Shown: positions 20,593 through 28,543 of the stretch, piece after piece
Position numbering within the stretch: the first letter of the stretch is position 1
How the letters are laid out: each line of letters begins with the position of its first letter
Source: Candidatus Rokuibacteriota bacterium
GTDB lineage: Bacteria; Methylomirabilota; Methylomirabilia; Rokubacteriales; CSP1-6
DNA length: 45,791 nt
Assembly: GCA_003220345.1 (NCBI GenBank)
Contig: QHSC01000085.1
Coordinates: 1-45,791, forward strand
Reading direction: 5' to 3'
The notes under the pieces: generated by a model
Databases searched by the model: none
Told to the model about the DNA's origin: nothing
What the model saw: the letters and a program-made list of their open reading frames with translations, nothing else
Program-made: the position numbers and the translations under genes

Positions 20593-22460
20593 GCGCCCTC
20601 CTCGAGGGGAAGACGGACGATGACCGTGGTGCCGCGCCCGACCGTCGACAGGAACTCCACGCTCCCGTGGTGAAGCTCCACGACCCGGCGCACGAGGGCC
20701 AGCCCGATGCCGGTGCCATCCGTCTTGGTCGTGTAGTACATCTTGAAGATTCTCTCCAGGTTCTCCGGGGGAATCCCCGTGCCCGTATCGGTGACGGTGG
20801 CTCTGATCACGCCTCCCTCGTCGGTCGCGGTCGTGACGGTGACCCGGCCGCCCTCGGGCATCGCCTGGCAGGCATTGACGATGAGGTTCATGAAGGCGCG
20901 CCGCAGCAGCTCTTCGTCGCCCGGCACCCGCGGGAGGCCCTCGTCGAGAGTGACGGTGAAGGCGATGCCCTTGGGCTGCCATTCGGTTTGGAGGAGCGTG
21001 GCGATCTCACGGAGGATGACGTTGAGGCTGAGCGGTCTGAGGGGAAGATCGGAAGGGCGGACAGCTTCGAGGAAACGATTCAGGACCTGGTCCGCGCGCT
21101 TGATCTCCGCCTCGATGATGTCGAGGCTGCGGGCGATGTCGGGAGGCCGGTTCGGGAGGCGCTCCCTCAGGAAGGCGATGTGGACGATCGTGGCATGCAA
21201 CGGGTTCTTGATGTCGTGGGTGACCTCGGAGGTCAGCTGCCCGAGCGCGGCGAGCTGAGCCGAGTACTGGATGAGCGACTGGAAGGTCCTCGCCGACACC
21301 GAGACGGACTTCAAGTCCCGGGTGACGAGAATCGCCCCCTCGCGTGCTGCGCCCGCCTCGGCGATGGGGAAGACCGAGGCGAGGAGCTCCACGGCGCCCG
21401 CCTCGGTCCGCACCTCGACCATCACGTTGCGGGACGCCGCGCCTTCCTCGAGCGCGCGTCGCACCATGGGACGCAAGGGATGGTCGGCGCCCAGGAGGTC
21501 GTCCAGCGGCTCTCCCGCCACCTCCGGGGCGGGCCGCCCCAGCGCCGCCTCTCCCGCGCGATTCGCGAAGAGGATCCGGCCGTCGGCGCCGCAGAAGATG
21601 ACGCCATCCTCCAGATGGTCCACGGCCGTCTGGATCTGCGTTCGCTCGGTGAGGAGCTGCCTCCGGTCCGACTGGATCTGCTTGCCGAGGAGCTGAAGCT
21701 GGTACGCGAGCTTGCCGAACTCGTCGGTGGGGCCGGCCCTGCTGCTCACGTCGAACTCGCCGCGACGGAGCCGCTCCATATCCTCGGCGAGCTGTCGGAT
21801 AGGCTGCAGGGTGACGGTGGACAGCGCGAGGGCGACCAGGAGGGCGGCGGCGAGGGCGATGGCGGCGAGGGCCAGCGTCTGCCACAAGACGTCGTTGAGC
21901 TGGTTTCTGATGAGAGGCACCGCGATCCCGAGCCTGATGGCGGCGAAGGGCTTGCCGCCGACATCGAAGGGCAGCGCGACTTCGTAGACCTGCGACTCCG
22001 CGGAGAGGGCGAGGCCGGAGCGCGCGGGGAACGCGTCGCGAAATCCCGGCTGCGGAGGCACGCGCTCTCCCTCCCGCCGGCGGTCCGTGTGGACGATGGC
22101 CACGCCTTGTTCGTCGGCGATGAGCGCGTAGAGCAGCGAGGGGTCGTAGCCGACACTCGCGTCGAGCAGGGCGCGCAGCTCCGCGTCCCGGGCCAGCACC
22201 GCGCGGGAGTCCTTGCCTGGTTGGCGAGACAGGGCGTGTGCGCTCTGAAAATAAATCTGGCGGGCCACGAACTCCGCCTGGGATCGCGTGGCGTTCAGGA
22301 CGATTCGTTGGGTGTGATAGAGATGCATGACCGTGGTCAGCACGATCACGCACAGCGTCAGCACGGTGACGGCGAGGATTTCGCGGGTGCGCAAGGACAA
22401 GGTACGAGGTGGAGAAGTCTGCGCCTCCGCCTGAGGGAGTCCTGGATTCGTGCGAGCCAT
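20589..22460 (-). CDS. Membrane sensor histidine kinase (NtrB/AtoS-like)
   Basis: Senses an unknown envelope or periplasmic cue and phosphorylates a response regulator, most likely the divergent activator at 22779. The 623-residue protein has TM1 (about 27-46), an extracytoplasmic sensor of about 140 residues, TM2 (192-214), HAMP (216-265), PAS (275-385; DGVIFCGADGRILFANRAGE), HisKA with phosphoacceptor His415 (SEVTHDIKNPL) and HATPase_c (N box NLIVNACQAMPEGG 525-538, G1 DTGTGIPPE 558-566, G2 GTGIGLAL 582-589). HDIKNPL in place of HEIRNPL is typical of sigma-54-type kinases. I see no clear promoter and no good Shine-Dalgarno before the ATG at 22460, so a slightly later start is possible. Confidence 0.92.
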   Translation of the reverse strand: MARTNPGLPQAEAQTSPPRTLSLRTREILAVTVLTLCVIVLTTVMHLYHTQRIVLNATRSQAEFVARQIYFQSAHALSRQPGKDSRAVLARDAELRALLDASVGYDPSLLYALIADEQGVAIVHTDRRREGERVPPQPGFRDAFPARSGLALSAESQVYEVALPFDVGGKPFAAIRLGIAVPLIRNQLNDVLWQTLALAAIALAAALLVALALSTVTLQPIRQLAEDMERLRRGEFDVSSRAGPTDEFGKLAYQLQLLGKQIQSDRRQLLTERTQIQTAVDHLEDGVIFCGADGRILFANRAGEAALGRPAPEVAGEPLDDLLGADHPLRPMVRRALEEGAASRNVMVEVRTEAGAVELLASVFPIAEAGAAREGAILVTRDLKSVSVSARTFQSLIQYSAQLAALGQLTSEVTHDIKNPLHATIVHIAFLRERLPNRPPDIARSLDIIEAEIKRADQVLNRFLEAVRPSDLPLRPLSLNVILREIATLLQTEWQPKGIAFTVTLDEGLPRVPGDEELLRRAFMNLIVNACQAMPEGGRVTVTTATDEGGVIRATVTDTGTGIPPENLERIFKMYYTTKTDGTGIGLALVRRVVELHHGSVEFLSTVGRGTTVIVRLPLEEGA

Positions 22461-22581
22461 GTGGTACTCGTCTGGCGCCGAGCGCGGCGCGTGCCCGAAG
22501 CGTTCGATCGCGGGCGAAGTATACGGCCCATCAAGTCACCCCGGCAACTGAGGCGACCCAGGTCGACTCGACAAAGTTGCA

Positions 22582-22589
22582 CGGTAAAA
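22582..22589. promoter_or_regulatory. Enhancer half-site in the kinase/activator intergenic region
   Basis: CGGTAAAA (TTTTACCG on the other strand), one arm of the regulon motif, about 115 bp upstream of the activator's sigma-54 element. It suggests autoregulation. The 318-bp gap 22461-22778 holds this site and the promoter but no gene. Confidence 0.45.
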
Positions 22590-22702
22590 TCTTCCAGTCT
22601 GAGCGCCCGAGCTCCGAACCGGCGCCCCTGCCTGCCGTCGCAATGTCGGCTAAGTACCTGGCGCCATGGAGGAATCGACTCGGGAGGGAGGGTGGGTGCC
22701 CT

Positions 22703-22717
22703 GGGCACACACCTTGC
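22703..22717 (+). promoter_or_regulatory. Sigma-54 promoter for the activator gene
   Basis: GGGCAC-ACACC-TTGC followed by T: one change from consensus in the first base, GG and GC ten bases apart. The predicted start is near 22729, 50 nt before the ATG at 22779. An activator gene with its own sigma-54 promoter implies positive autoregulation. Confidence 0.75.
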
Positions 22718-22778
22718 TACCTACCCAGCCGGCAGCTCCCGGAAGAAATTCTCCAACATCGAGCCAAAAGGTGACGAC

Positions 22779-24152
<1,374 letters not shown>

Positions 24153-24168
24153 GCAAAGCCTCGCAAAG

Positions 24169-24182
24169 CTTACCTGGAGCGG
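24169..24182 (+). promoter_or_regulatory. Degenerate enhancer half-site
   Basis: CTTACCTGGAGCGG resembles the left arm and spacer of the regulon motif (TTACCGGGTCRGA) with mismatches. It lies about 100 bp upstream of the sigma-54 element at 24272-24286. Weak on its own; the position is what makes it worth noting. Confidence 0.3.
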
Positions 24183-24190
24183 GAAAAACC

Positions 24191-24216
24191 GACCGGCCCT
24201 CGAGAGGGGGCCGGTC
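24191..24216 (+). terminator. Hairpin terminator after the activator gene
   Basis: A 9-bp perfect stem GACCGGCCC/GGGCCGGTC with an 8-nt loop, 38 nt after the activator stop. The following bases (gtgtctgt) are only partly T-rich, so it may be weak or factor-assisted. Confidence 0.65.
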
Positions 24217-24271
24217 GTGTCTGTCCGAGGCAAAGACCCACAGAACGGTAACTTCGGCGACTCTCTTCCCA

Positions 24272-24286
24272 TGGCATGGGCGATGC
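24272..24286 (+). promoter_or_regulatory. Sigma-54 promoter for the 24315-26344 operon
   Basis: TGGCAT-GGGCG-ATGC then A: GG and GC ten bases apart. The predicted start is near 24298, 17 nt before the ATG at 24315, with AGGAGG inside the leader. Confidence 0.75.
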
Positions 24287-24314
24287 AACTTTGAGCGCCC
24301 AGGAGGTAGATGCC

Positions 24315-24809
24315 ATGAGCCGGATCTGCCAGATGACGGGAACGCGCGCAGCGCTCGCGGCCGCCGGCGCGCTCTGCATGACTGCTACAGCCGCCTGGGC
24401 CCAGGTGAGCCCCACTCCTGCGCCAATGCCTTCGCCCGAGATGACGAACGGCAGCGGGGCGTTCATGGTTGCCGCCCTCGTGGTGGTGCTGCTGATCGCC
24501 GTAGGCGTCATGGTCAAGCTCTATGATCTGCGGCGCAAACGCGAGGATGAAGCGGTGGCGCTCCAGGCGCGCCTCTCGGACGCCTTGCTGGCCGAGCCTT
24601 CCCTAGGGTCTCTTCCCCTCGTCCCCACCGTGCGCATTCCCATGCGGGGAGCACCCGTCACCATTGAGATCGTAGGAACGGTGCCGAGGCCGGAGCTTCG
24701 ACAGGCTGCCATCGACCTCGTGGTGCGAGAGGCGGCCCGCAGCGTGAAGAGCTACCGGGTGGACGCTCGGATTTCCATCGATTCCATGATGCAGCGGAGG
24801 GCGGCCTAG
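24315..24809 (+). CDS. Membrane-anchored protein with BON-like C-terminal domain
   Basis: A 164-residue protein: N-terminal signal peptide or first TM (about 8-30, ending AWAQ), a Pro-rich spacer, a strong transmembrane helix (about 50-67, FMVAALVVVLLIAVGVMV) with a basic stop (KLYDLRRKRED), then about 95 residues ending in a region resembling a BON-type alpha/beta fold (PVTIEIVGTVPRPELRQAAI and YRVDARISI). BON domains are thought to bind membranes or lipids. The ATG at 24315 is fixed by AGGAGG 8 nt upstream and by the promoter ending at 24286. It is first in an operon with a receiver, YjbQ and an MlaC-like protein. Confidence 0.6.
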   Translation: MSRICQMTGTRAALAAAGALCMTATAAWAQVSPTPAPMPSPEMTNGSGAFMVAALVVVLLIAVGVMVKLYDLRRKREDEAVALQARLSDALLAEPSLGSLPLVPTVRIPMRGAPVTIEIVGTVPRPELRQAAIDLVVREAARSVKSYRVDARISIDSMMQRRAA

Positions 24810-24820
24810 GTCGCAAAGAC

Positions 24821-25204
24821 ATGGCGCCCGCCGGAACCGATACGAGCGCGCGGATCGTCGTGGCTGACGATGATCCCGCGTCACTGGAGGGGCTGCGAGC
24901 GTTGCTCGCCGCCTGGGGGTACGAGGTGGAGACCGCCCCTGACGGGCGGGCCGCTCTCGAGAAGGTCTCCGAGGTGCACCCGAGCGCGGTGATCACTGAC
25001 CTCGTCATGCCCACCATGAACGGGCTCGAGCTCCTGAATGTGCTTCATGACGAGGAGCCGGCCTTGCCCGTCATTCTTCTCACTGCGCACGGGAACCTCA
25101 ACCACCTGCGCGATGCCGCCCAGCAGGGGGCCTTCGCCTACCTGCGAAAACCGGTGGACGTGCTGAAGCTTAAGACTGTCCTCGCGAGCGCGCTGGCGGC
25201 ATAG
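24821..25204 (+). CDS. Stand-alone response-regulator receiver domain
   Basis: A 127-residue receiver with no output domain. The acidic pocket DDD (16-18), phospho-acceptor Asp60 (VITDLVMP), Thr88 (LLTAHG) and Lys110 (LRKPVD) are all present, so it should be phosphorylatable. Its alpha1-beta2 segment (AWGYEVETAPDG) is strikingly like that of the sigma-54 activator (AWGYEVDEAVDG), suggesting duplication of that receiver. It lies 11 nt after the BON-like gene in a unit with a sigma-54 promoter. It could draw phosphate from the same kinase as a feedback sink, or act on another partner by contact; this is inference. Confidence 0.9.
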   Translation: MAPAGTDTSARIVVADDDPASLEGLRALLAAWGYEVETAPDGRAALEKVSEVHPSAVITDLVMPTMNGLELLNVLHDEEPALPVILLTAHGNLNHLRDAAQQGAFAYLRKPVDVLKLKTVLASALAA

Positions 25205-25215
25205 CGGGGCGAACG

Positions 25216-25674
25216 ATGAGTCCTACCCTGACCGAATCCGCGGGGATGAAGGTGAGGCGGCGGAGCTTTGCCGTCCAGAGCGAGGGGCGCCGAGAGGCCA
25301 TCGACATCACGCGGCAGGTGCGGGACATCGTGCGGGAGGCGGGTGTCCAGGACGGTCTCGTCTTCACCAATTGCCTGCACACCACCTGCTCCGTTCTCAT
25401 CATCGACTCCCAGCCCGAGCTCTTTCAGGATCTGTCCCACATGATGGGGCGCTTCGTCGAGGACGAGTGCCAGTACAAGCACAACGATCCCCGGCTCTCG
25501 GATTGCGAGCGCGGGAATGCCACCGCCCATCTTCGCGCCAGTCTGCTCGGCCACGGCGTCGCCATCGGCATCTCGGCGGGCGAGCTCCTTCTCGGCGGCT
25601 CGCAGTCGATCCTGCTCGCGGAGTGGGATGGTCCGCGTCCACGAAACGTCAACGTTCAGATCATGGGGGTATAG
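25216..25674 (+). CDS. YjbQ/UPF0047 family protein
   Basis: A 152-residue member of the YjbQ (UPF0047) family, annotated elsewhere as secondary thiamine-phosphate synthase. The physiological role is not settled. Family hallmarks: DITRQVRDIV near 33-42, TNCLHTTCSVLI (53-64), a conserved DDxxH-like region (HMMGRFVEDECQYKHND), GNATAHLRASLLG (about 97-109) and QSILLAEWDGPRPRNV. The His and Glu/Asp residues would line the trimer's metal site. It starts 11 nt after the receiver gene, and its stop lies 1 nt before the GTG of the MlaC-like gene, so it is in mid-operon. Confidence 0.88.
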   Translation: MSPTLTESAGMKVRRRSFAVQSEGRREAIDITRQVRDIVREAGVQDGLVFTNCLHTTCSVLIIDSQPELFQDLSHMMGRFVEDECQYKHNDPRLSDCERGNATAHLRASLLGHGVAIGISAGELLLGGSQSILLAEWDGPRPRNVNVQIMGV

Positions 25675-25675
25675 A

Positions 25676-26344
25676 GTGGCCATCGCGCGAATCGGCTCGA
25701 TCCGCCCGCGAGACCTCCGGGTCCCGCTCTTTCTCGTGACCGTCAGCGTCCTGTGCCTGTTCTGGATCAAGGCCTGGGCGGGGGTGCCCACGGATCAGCT
25801 CCGGGGCTCCGTCGACCGTGTCATCCAGATCCTGGAAGACCCCCAGCTCAAGGCGGAGGCGAGGGCGACGGATCGCCGCGCGGCCATCCGGAAGGAAGCG
25901 GAGTCGATCTTCGACTTCACGGAGACGGCCAAGCGTGCCCTCGGCCAGCACTGGAAGACTCTGAATACCAGCCAGCAGCAGGAGTTCGTGTCCCTCTTCG
26001 AGGATTTGCTGGAGCGGGCCTATGTCTTGAAGATCGAGAAGTACAGCGGGGAGAAGGTGACGTACCTGGGCGACACCGTCGATGGAGATCTTGCCACGGT
26101 GAAGACGAAGTTCACCACCAAGCAGGGGACGGAGATTCCCGTCGACTACCGCCTGCTCCGCCGGGGCGATCGGTGGCTGGTCTACGACGTCTTCGTGGAG
26201 GGTGTGAGCCTGGTCGCCAACTATCGCACCCAGTTCGACCGGATCATGCGGACGGGCTCGTACGACGAGCTGGTACGGCGGATGAAGGCGAGTCAGTCCG
26301 ACTTCAACAGCGCTCCCGGAAAGTCCCCCACGCCTCGTTCCTAG
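25676..26344 (+). CDS. MlaC/Ttg2D-like periplasmic phospholipid-binding protein
   Basis: MlaC proteins shuttle phospholipids between outer and inner membrane. This 222-residue protein has an N-terminal signal/anchor (about 13-35, VPLFLVTVSVLCLFWIKAWA) and the MlaC fold: LRGSVDRVIQIL, IFDFTETAKRALGQHW (about 82-97), FVSLFEDLLERAY, DYRLLRRGDRWLVYDVFVEGVSLVANYRTQF near 160-190. No MlaA, MlaD or MlaEF gene is adjacent, so it either serves a transporter elsewhere or acts alone. The GTG at 25676 follows GGGGGT. Its stop shares a palindromic CTAG with the convergent gene at 26341. Confidence 0.88.
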   Translation: MAIARIGSIRPRDLRVPLFLVTVSVLCLFWIKAWAGVPTDQLRGSVDRVIQILEDPQLKAEARATDRRAAIRKEAESIFDFTETAKRALGQHWKTLNTSQQQEFVSLFEDLLERAYVLKIEKYSGEKVTYLGDTVDGDLATVKTKFTTKQGTEIPVDYRLLRRGDRWLVYDVFVEGVSLVANYRTQFDRIMRTGSYDELVRRMKASQSDFNSAPGKSPTPRS

Positions 26345-26742
26345 TGCAAGCGGGCCCCGCCCGCGCGCGGCCGCCGGATCACCGCGGTGACCTGGGCGAG
26401 AAGCGAAGGGACGAAGGCCAGCTCCCGGACGAGGCCGGCCGCGGCCGCCAACCGGACGAGAAGCCCCGCGGCAGGGAGTGCTCCGAGGGCAGCCGGCGCC
26501 ACAGCCTTCAGGGGCACATGCGCGCCGAGGCGAAGGGTCGGTCCGAGAGCCCGTCCGAGCATGAACCCGATGACGGCGGCGGCGCCAAGGCTGGCCGCGG
26601 GATGACGCGAGGCCTGCTGCCTCCAGTCGATGGCTTCCCGGACACGATCGGCCAGCTCGGCCGCCGTACGGGAGATGGCCAGTCTCGTCTCGTCCACGTG
26701 TGAGACCAGGCGCTCGATCTCTACCTCCCGTTGCTCAGCCAT
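26341..26742 (-). CDS. DUF3618-like membrane protein
   Basis: A 133-residue protein starting with a charged amphipathic stretch (VEIERLVSHVDETRLAISRTAAELADRVREAIDW), the ISRTAAELADRV pattern typical of DUF3618. Two or three hydrophobic, Ala/Gly-rich helices follow (about 50-70, 78-100, 105-122). Its start overlaps the end of the holin-like gene by 22 nt. It is the last gene of the minus-strand cluster beginning at 28287. Such small membrane proteins (DUF3618, Holin-X, YqjD/DUF883) often occur together in stress-associated loci; function is unknown. Confidence 0.7.
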   Translation of the reverse strand: MAEQREVEIERLVSHVDETRLAISRTAAELADRVREAIDWRQQASRHPAASLGAAAVIGFMLGRALGPTLRLGAHVPLKAVAPAALGALPAAGLLVRLAAAAGLVRELAFVPSLLAQVTAVIRRPRAGGARLH

Positions 26743-27134
26743 TGCACGTCCTTTCGTAGACCTTCCGCCGTTCGCTGCAGGGCGTGCCGTCGTGACGGGT
26801 CGACTCCCCGGCGCATGCAGACCCCCACGATGATGCCGCCCAGGGCGAGGAAGACGAGACCGGTGAGGGCGAACCCCGTGGAGGTCGAGCCCAAGAGGCC
26901 GGCAACCCAGAAGGCCAGCGCCACCGCGACCAGGACCAGCCCCAGGGTCGCGATGGCTCCGCCGATGACCAGGACGAGGAGATGCCGGACGAGGAGCGCG
27001 AGGTTATGCTCGAGCTCGAGCCGCAAGAGATTCAGCTTCTGGTCGATGAAGTGACCGAGCTGTCCGAGCAGGTCCTCGATCAGCCCGCCCACGCTTCGCC
27101 CTTCCTGGCTCGGCCCGGCAGGACGACGCAGCAT
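26721..27134 (-). CDS. Phage holin family (Holin-X) membrane protein
   Basis: A 137-residue member of the group annotated as actinobacterial Holin-X/DUF1469. It is not evidence of a phage. An N-terminal cytoplasmic amphipathic helix (LIEDLLGQLGHFIDQKLNLLRLELE) leads into two long TM helices (about 47-72 and 80-105), with a basic C-terminal tail. The ATG at 27134 has GGAGG 5 nt upstream. It overlaps the DUF3618-like gene by 22 nt and lies 16 nt after the YqjD-like gene. The combination resembles YqjD-YqjE-YqjK-type clusters, which in enterobacteria are sigma-S dependent. Confidence 0.8.
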   Translation of the reverse strand: MLRRPAGPSQEGRSVGGLIEDLLGQLGHFIDQKLNLLRLELEHNLALLVRHLLVLVIGGAIATLGLVLVAVALAFWVAGLLGSTSTGFALTGLVFLALGGIIVGVCMRRGVDPSRRHALQRTAEGLRKDVQWLSNGR

Positions 27135-27150
27135 CAACGCCTCCCCCCCG

Positions 27151-27405
27151 CTACCGCCGCCGGGATCGAGAGAGCCCTACGAGAAACCCGACGCCGGCCG
27201 CGAGGACCAGGGCGATCAACGGTGAGCGCGCCATGAAATCCCGAGCGCTCCTGAGGCGCATGTCCCCGACCATCGAATTCACCCTGGTCATCGCATGACT
27301 GAGGCCTTCCGCGGCGTCGGACAGGCCACTTCGGATCGGTACGACCACTTTCTGCAGCCTTCCGACCTGGCCGCCGTTTCCCTGAAGGCTCCTTTCAGGG
27401 GCCAT
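27151..27405 (-). CDS. YqjD/ElaB-like (DUF883-type) tail-anchored protein
   Basis: An 84-residue protein: amphipathic helical region (about 15-60; VVVPIRSGLSDAAEGLSHAMTR) and a C-terminal TM helix (SPLIALVLAAGVGFLVGLS, about 61-79) ending in a basic cluster (RSRRR). This is the layout of ElaB/YqjD proteins, which anchor to the inner membrane by the C-terminus and have been linked to ribosome binding in stationary phase. Similarity here is in architecture more than sequence. Its ATG directly follows the stop codon of the 26-residue gene upstream. Confidence 0.65.
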   Translation of the reverse strand: MAPERSLQGNGGQVGRLQKVVVPIRSGLSDAAEGLSHAMTRVNSMVGDMRLRSARDFMARSPLIALVLAAGVGFLVGLSRSRRR

Positions 27406-27486
27406 CTAGTGACCGACTCCGAGCAGGAACAGGATGATGATGAGGCTCAAGGGCACGCCGAGCAGCCAGAGCAGAATGAGGACCAT
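27406..27486 (-). CDS. 26-residue hydrophobic membrane peptide
   Basis: MVLILLWLLGVPL followed by a second hydrophobic half ending GVGH: almost the whole product is one membrane-spanning helix. AAGGAGA lies 7 nt before the ATG at 27486, a strong ribosome-binding site. Its TAG stop is immediately followed by the ATG of the next gene, and the previous gene stops 18 nt upstream, so it sits inside an operon with no space to spare. Small-protein regulators of membrane enzymes look like this, but no function can be assigned. Confidence 0.65.
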   Translation of the reverse strand: MVLILLWLLGVPLSLIIILFLLGVGH

Positions 27487-27504
27487 GATCGTTCTCCTTT
27501 CCGC

Positions 27505-28092
27505 CTACTTGCCGCCCGCGAGAGCGGCGCGGGTTCGATAGTAGGTGAAGGTCATGGGCTCGCCGGAGGCCATCCAGCCGCCGATCACGCTGCCGGCCAG
27601 TCCGATGAGGAGCGCCGTCAAGGCGCCGAGAGCGCCGTTACGCGCGATGATGGCGGCCTGAGGGTCGACGGCAACGACGGGCGAGACCCAGGCGGGCGTG
27701 CCGGCCAGTCCTCCGTACCAGACACCGAAATAGCTCGCGGCCCCTAACGAGGCGAGGACGAGCAAGATCGGAATGGTGACGAGCCAGGCAATGGCACCGT
27801 GGAGCACGGCATGCTCTGCCCGCCGAGCGCCGAGGATCTTGCCCGCCGTCCATCCACCGATCACGTAGGCAAAGAATGCGCTGCAGATGCTGAAGACGAG
27901 CGCCCACATCTGGAACTTGTGCCAGTTCACGATGCGGGTTTCGGAATAGGCCCCGAGGGCGGTGCCCCCGAGGCCGAAGATGAGGCCGGTGGCCAGGGCG
28001 GCCAGCCCGCCAACCCAGATGGCGGACCAGCTCACTGGCCACTCGACGGCCTCCCACTGTTGATACGTGACGGACGTTCTGCGTTCAGCCAT
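27505..28092 (-). CDS. Polytopic membrane protein, 195 aa
   Basis: A 195-residue protein with four main hydrophobic segments (about 23-48, 65-85, 100-120, 152-172), Gly-rich throughout. It begins with a soluble segment (MAERRTSVTYQQWEAVEWPVSW). The GGWTAGKILG and GGWMASG repeats suggest an internal duplication, one after each half. I recognise no named family with confidence. It is 27 nt downstream of the DUF1328 gene and part of the same sigma-54-driven operon. Confidence 0.7.
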   Translation of the reverse strand: MAERRTSVTYQQWEAVEWPVSWSAIWVGGLAALATGLIFGLGGTALGAYSETRIVNWHKFQMWALVFSICSAFFAYVIGGWTAGKILGARRAEHAVLHGAIAWLVTIPILLVLASLGAASYFGVWYGGLAGTPAWVSPVVAVDPQAAIIARNGALGALTALLIGLAGSVIGGWMASGEPMTFTYYRTRAALAGGK

Positions 28093-28119
28093 TTCGCAAC
28101 CCTCCGTGGTCGAGCGACC

Positions 28120-28287
28120 TCAAGGGACGTGTGCTCCTCGGCCGGCCACCAGGTGCACGATGAGGATCACGATCCCCACGAGGAAAAGGATCCAGGCGAT
28201 CTGGGAGGCGATGGCGGCGACACCAAAGAGCCCGAGGGCGCCCGCCACGAGACCTACGAGCAGAAATGTCAGTGCGTAGTAGAGCAT
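28120..28287 (-). CDS. DUF1328 small membrane protein
   Basis: A 55-residue DUF1328 (YtjA-like) protein: two TM helices (about 4-24 and 28-48) with the family pattern LTFLLVGLVAGALGLFG and IAWILFLVGIVILIVHL. Members are widespread in proteobacteria and often stress-induced; their function is unknown. The ATG at 28287 is chosen because AAGGAGGG is correctly placed and an upstream in-frame ATG falls at or before the predicted transcription start. First gene of the operon running to 26341. Confidence 0.88.
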   Translation of the reverse strand: MLYYALTFLLVGLVAGALGLFGVAAIASQIAWILFLVGIVILIVHLVAGRGAHVP

Positions 28288-28316
28288 GTGCGTTCCCTCC
28301 TTGCCGTCAGACAAAC

Positions 28317-28331
28317 GCAACTGCTGTGCCA
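28317..28331 (-). promoter_or_regulatory. Sigma-54 promoter, consensus match (DUF1328 operon)
   Basis: The minus strand reads TGGCAC-AGCAG-TTGC, exact at all conserved positions. The predicted start is near 28305, 18 nt before the ATG at 28287, so the leader is little more than the ribosome-binding site. Confidence 0.87.
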
Positions 28332-28418
28332 GGGCAGATGGCCGGGGACTGCCCCGCTAACTAGCTGGAAGCTGAAGGTGGATGGCGCGATCGGCTAATG
28401 TGGTCGACAGGCGATTGG

Positions 28419-28437
28419 CACCGTCCGACCCGGTAAA
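28419..28437. promoter_or_regulatory. Enhancer-like palindrome between DUF1328 operon and Ku
   Basis: CACCG-N7-CGGTAAA; on the minus strand TTTACCG-GGTCGGA-CGGTG, spacer differing from the 522 site (GGTCAGA) by one base. It lies about 98 bp upstream of the leftward promoter (28317-28331) and about 79 bp upstream of the rightward one (28505-28519), so one site could serve both. Confidence 0.75.
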
Positions 28438-28504
28438 GCCGACCTGCTCTCACGCGGGCGCCGTCAGTGCATTCCTCGATTAGGCGATCGAGCCAGCCAG
28501 GGGG

Positions 28505-28519
28505 TGGCATCCCGCTTGC
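28505..28519 (+). promoter_or_regulatory. Sigma-54 promoter for ku
   Basis: TGGCAT-CCCGC-TTGC then T: full match to TGGCAY-N5-TTGCW. The predicted start is near 28531, 13 nt before the Ku ATG, with the AGGGAGG ribosome-binding site inside the leader. Confidence 0.85.
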
Positions 28520-28543
28520 TCTCCAAGAAAAGCAGGGAGGGCT

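Noticed and set aside
22482..22496. GGGCAC-GCGCC-GCGC on the minus strand before the histidine kinase
   Set aside because: GG and GC are ten apart but the -12 box is poor and the run is so GC-rich that a chance match is likely; no kinase promoter is claimed.
24246..24252. CGGTAAC, one arm of the enhancer motif
   Set aside because: It is only about 20 bp upstream of the 24272 promoter, too close for an activator site, and has no partner arm; the 24169 site is better placed though degenerate.
26721..27134. Holin-family gene as evidence of a prophage
   Set aside because: The Holin-X/DUF1469 group is mostly chromosomal and stress-associated; no other phage gene or attachment site is present.
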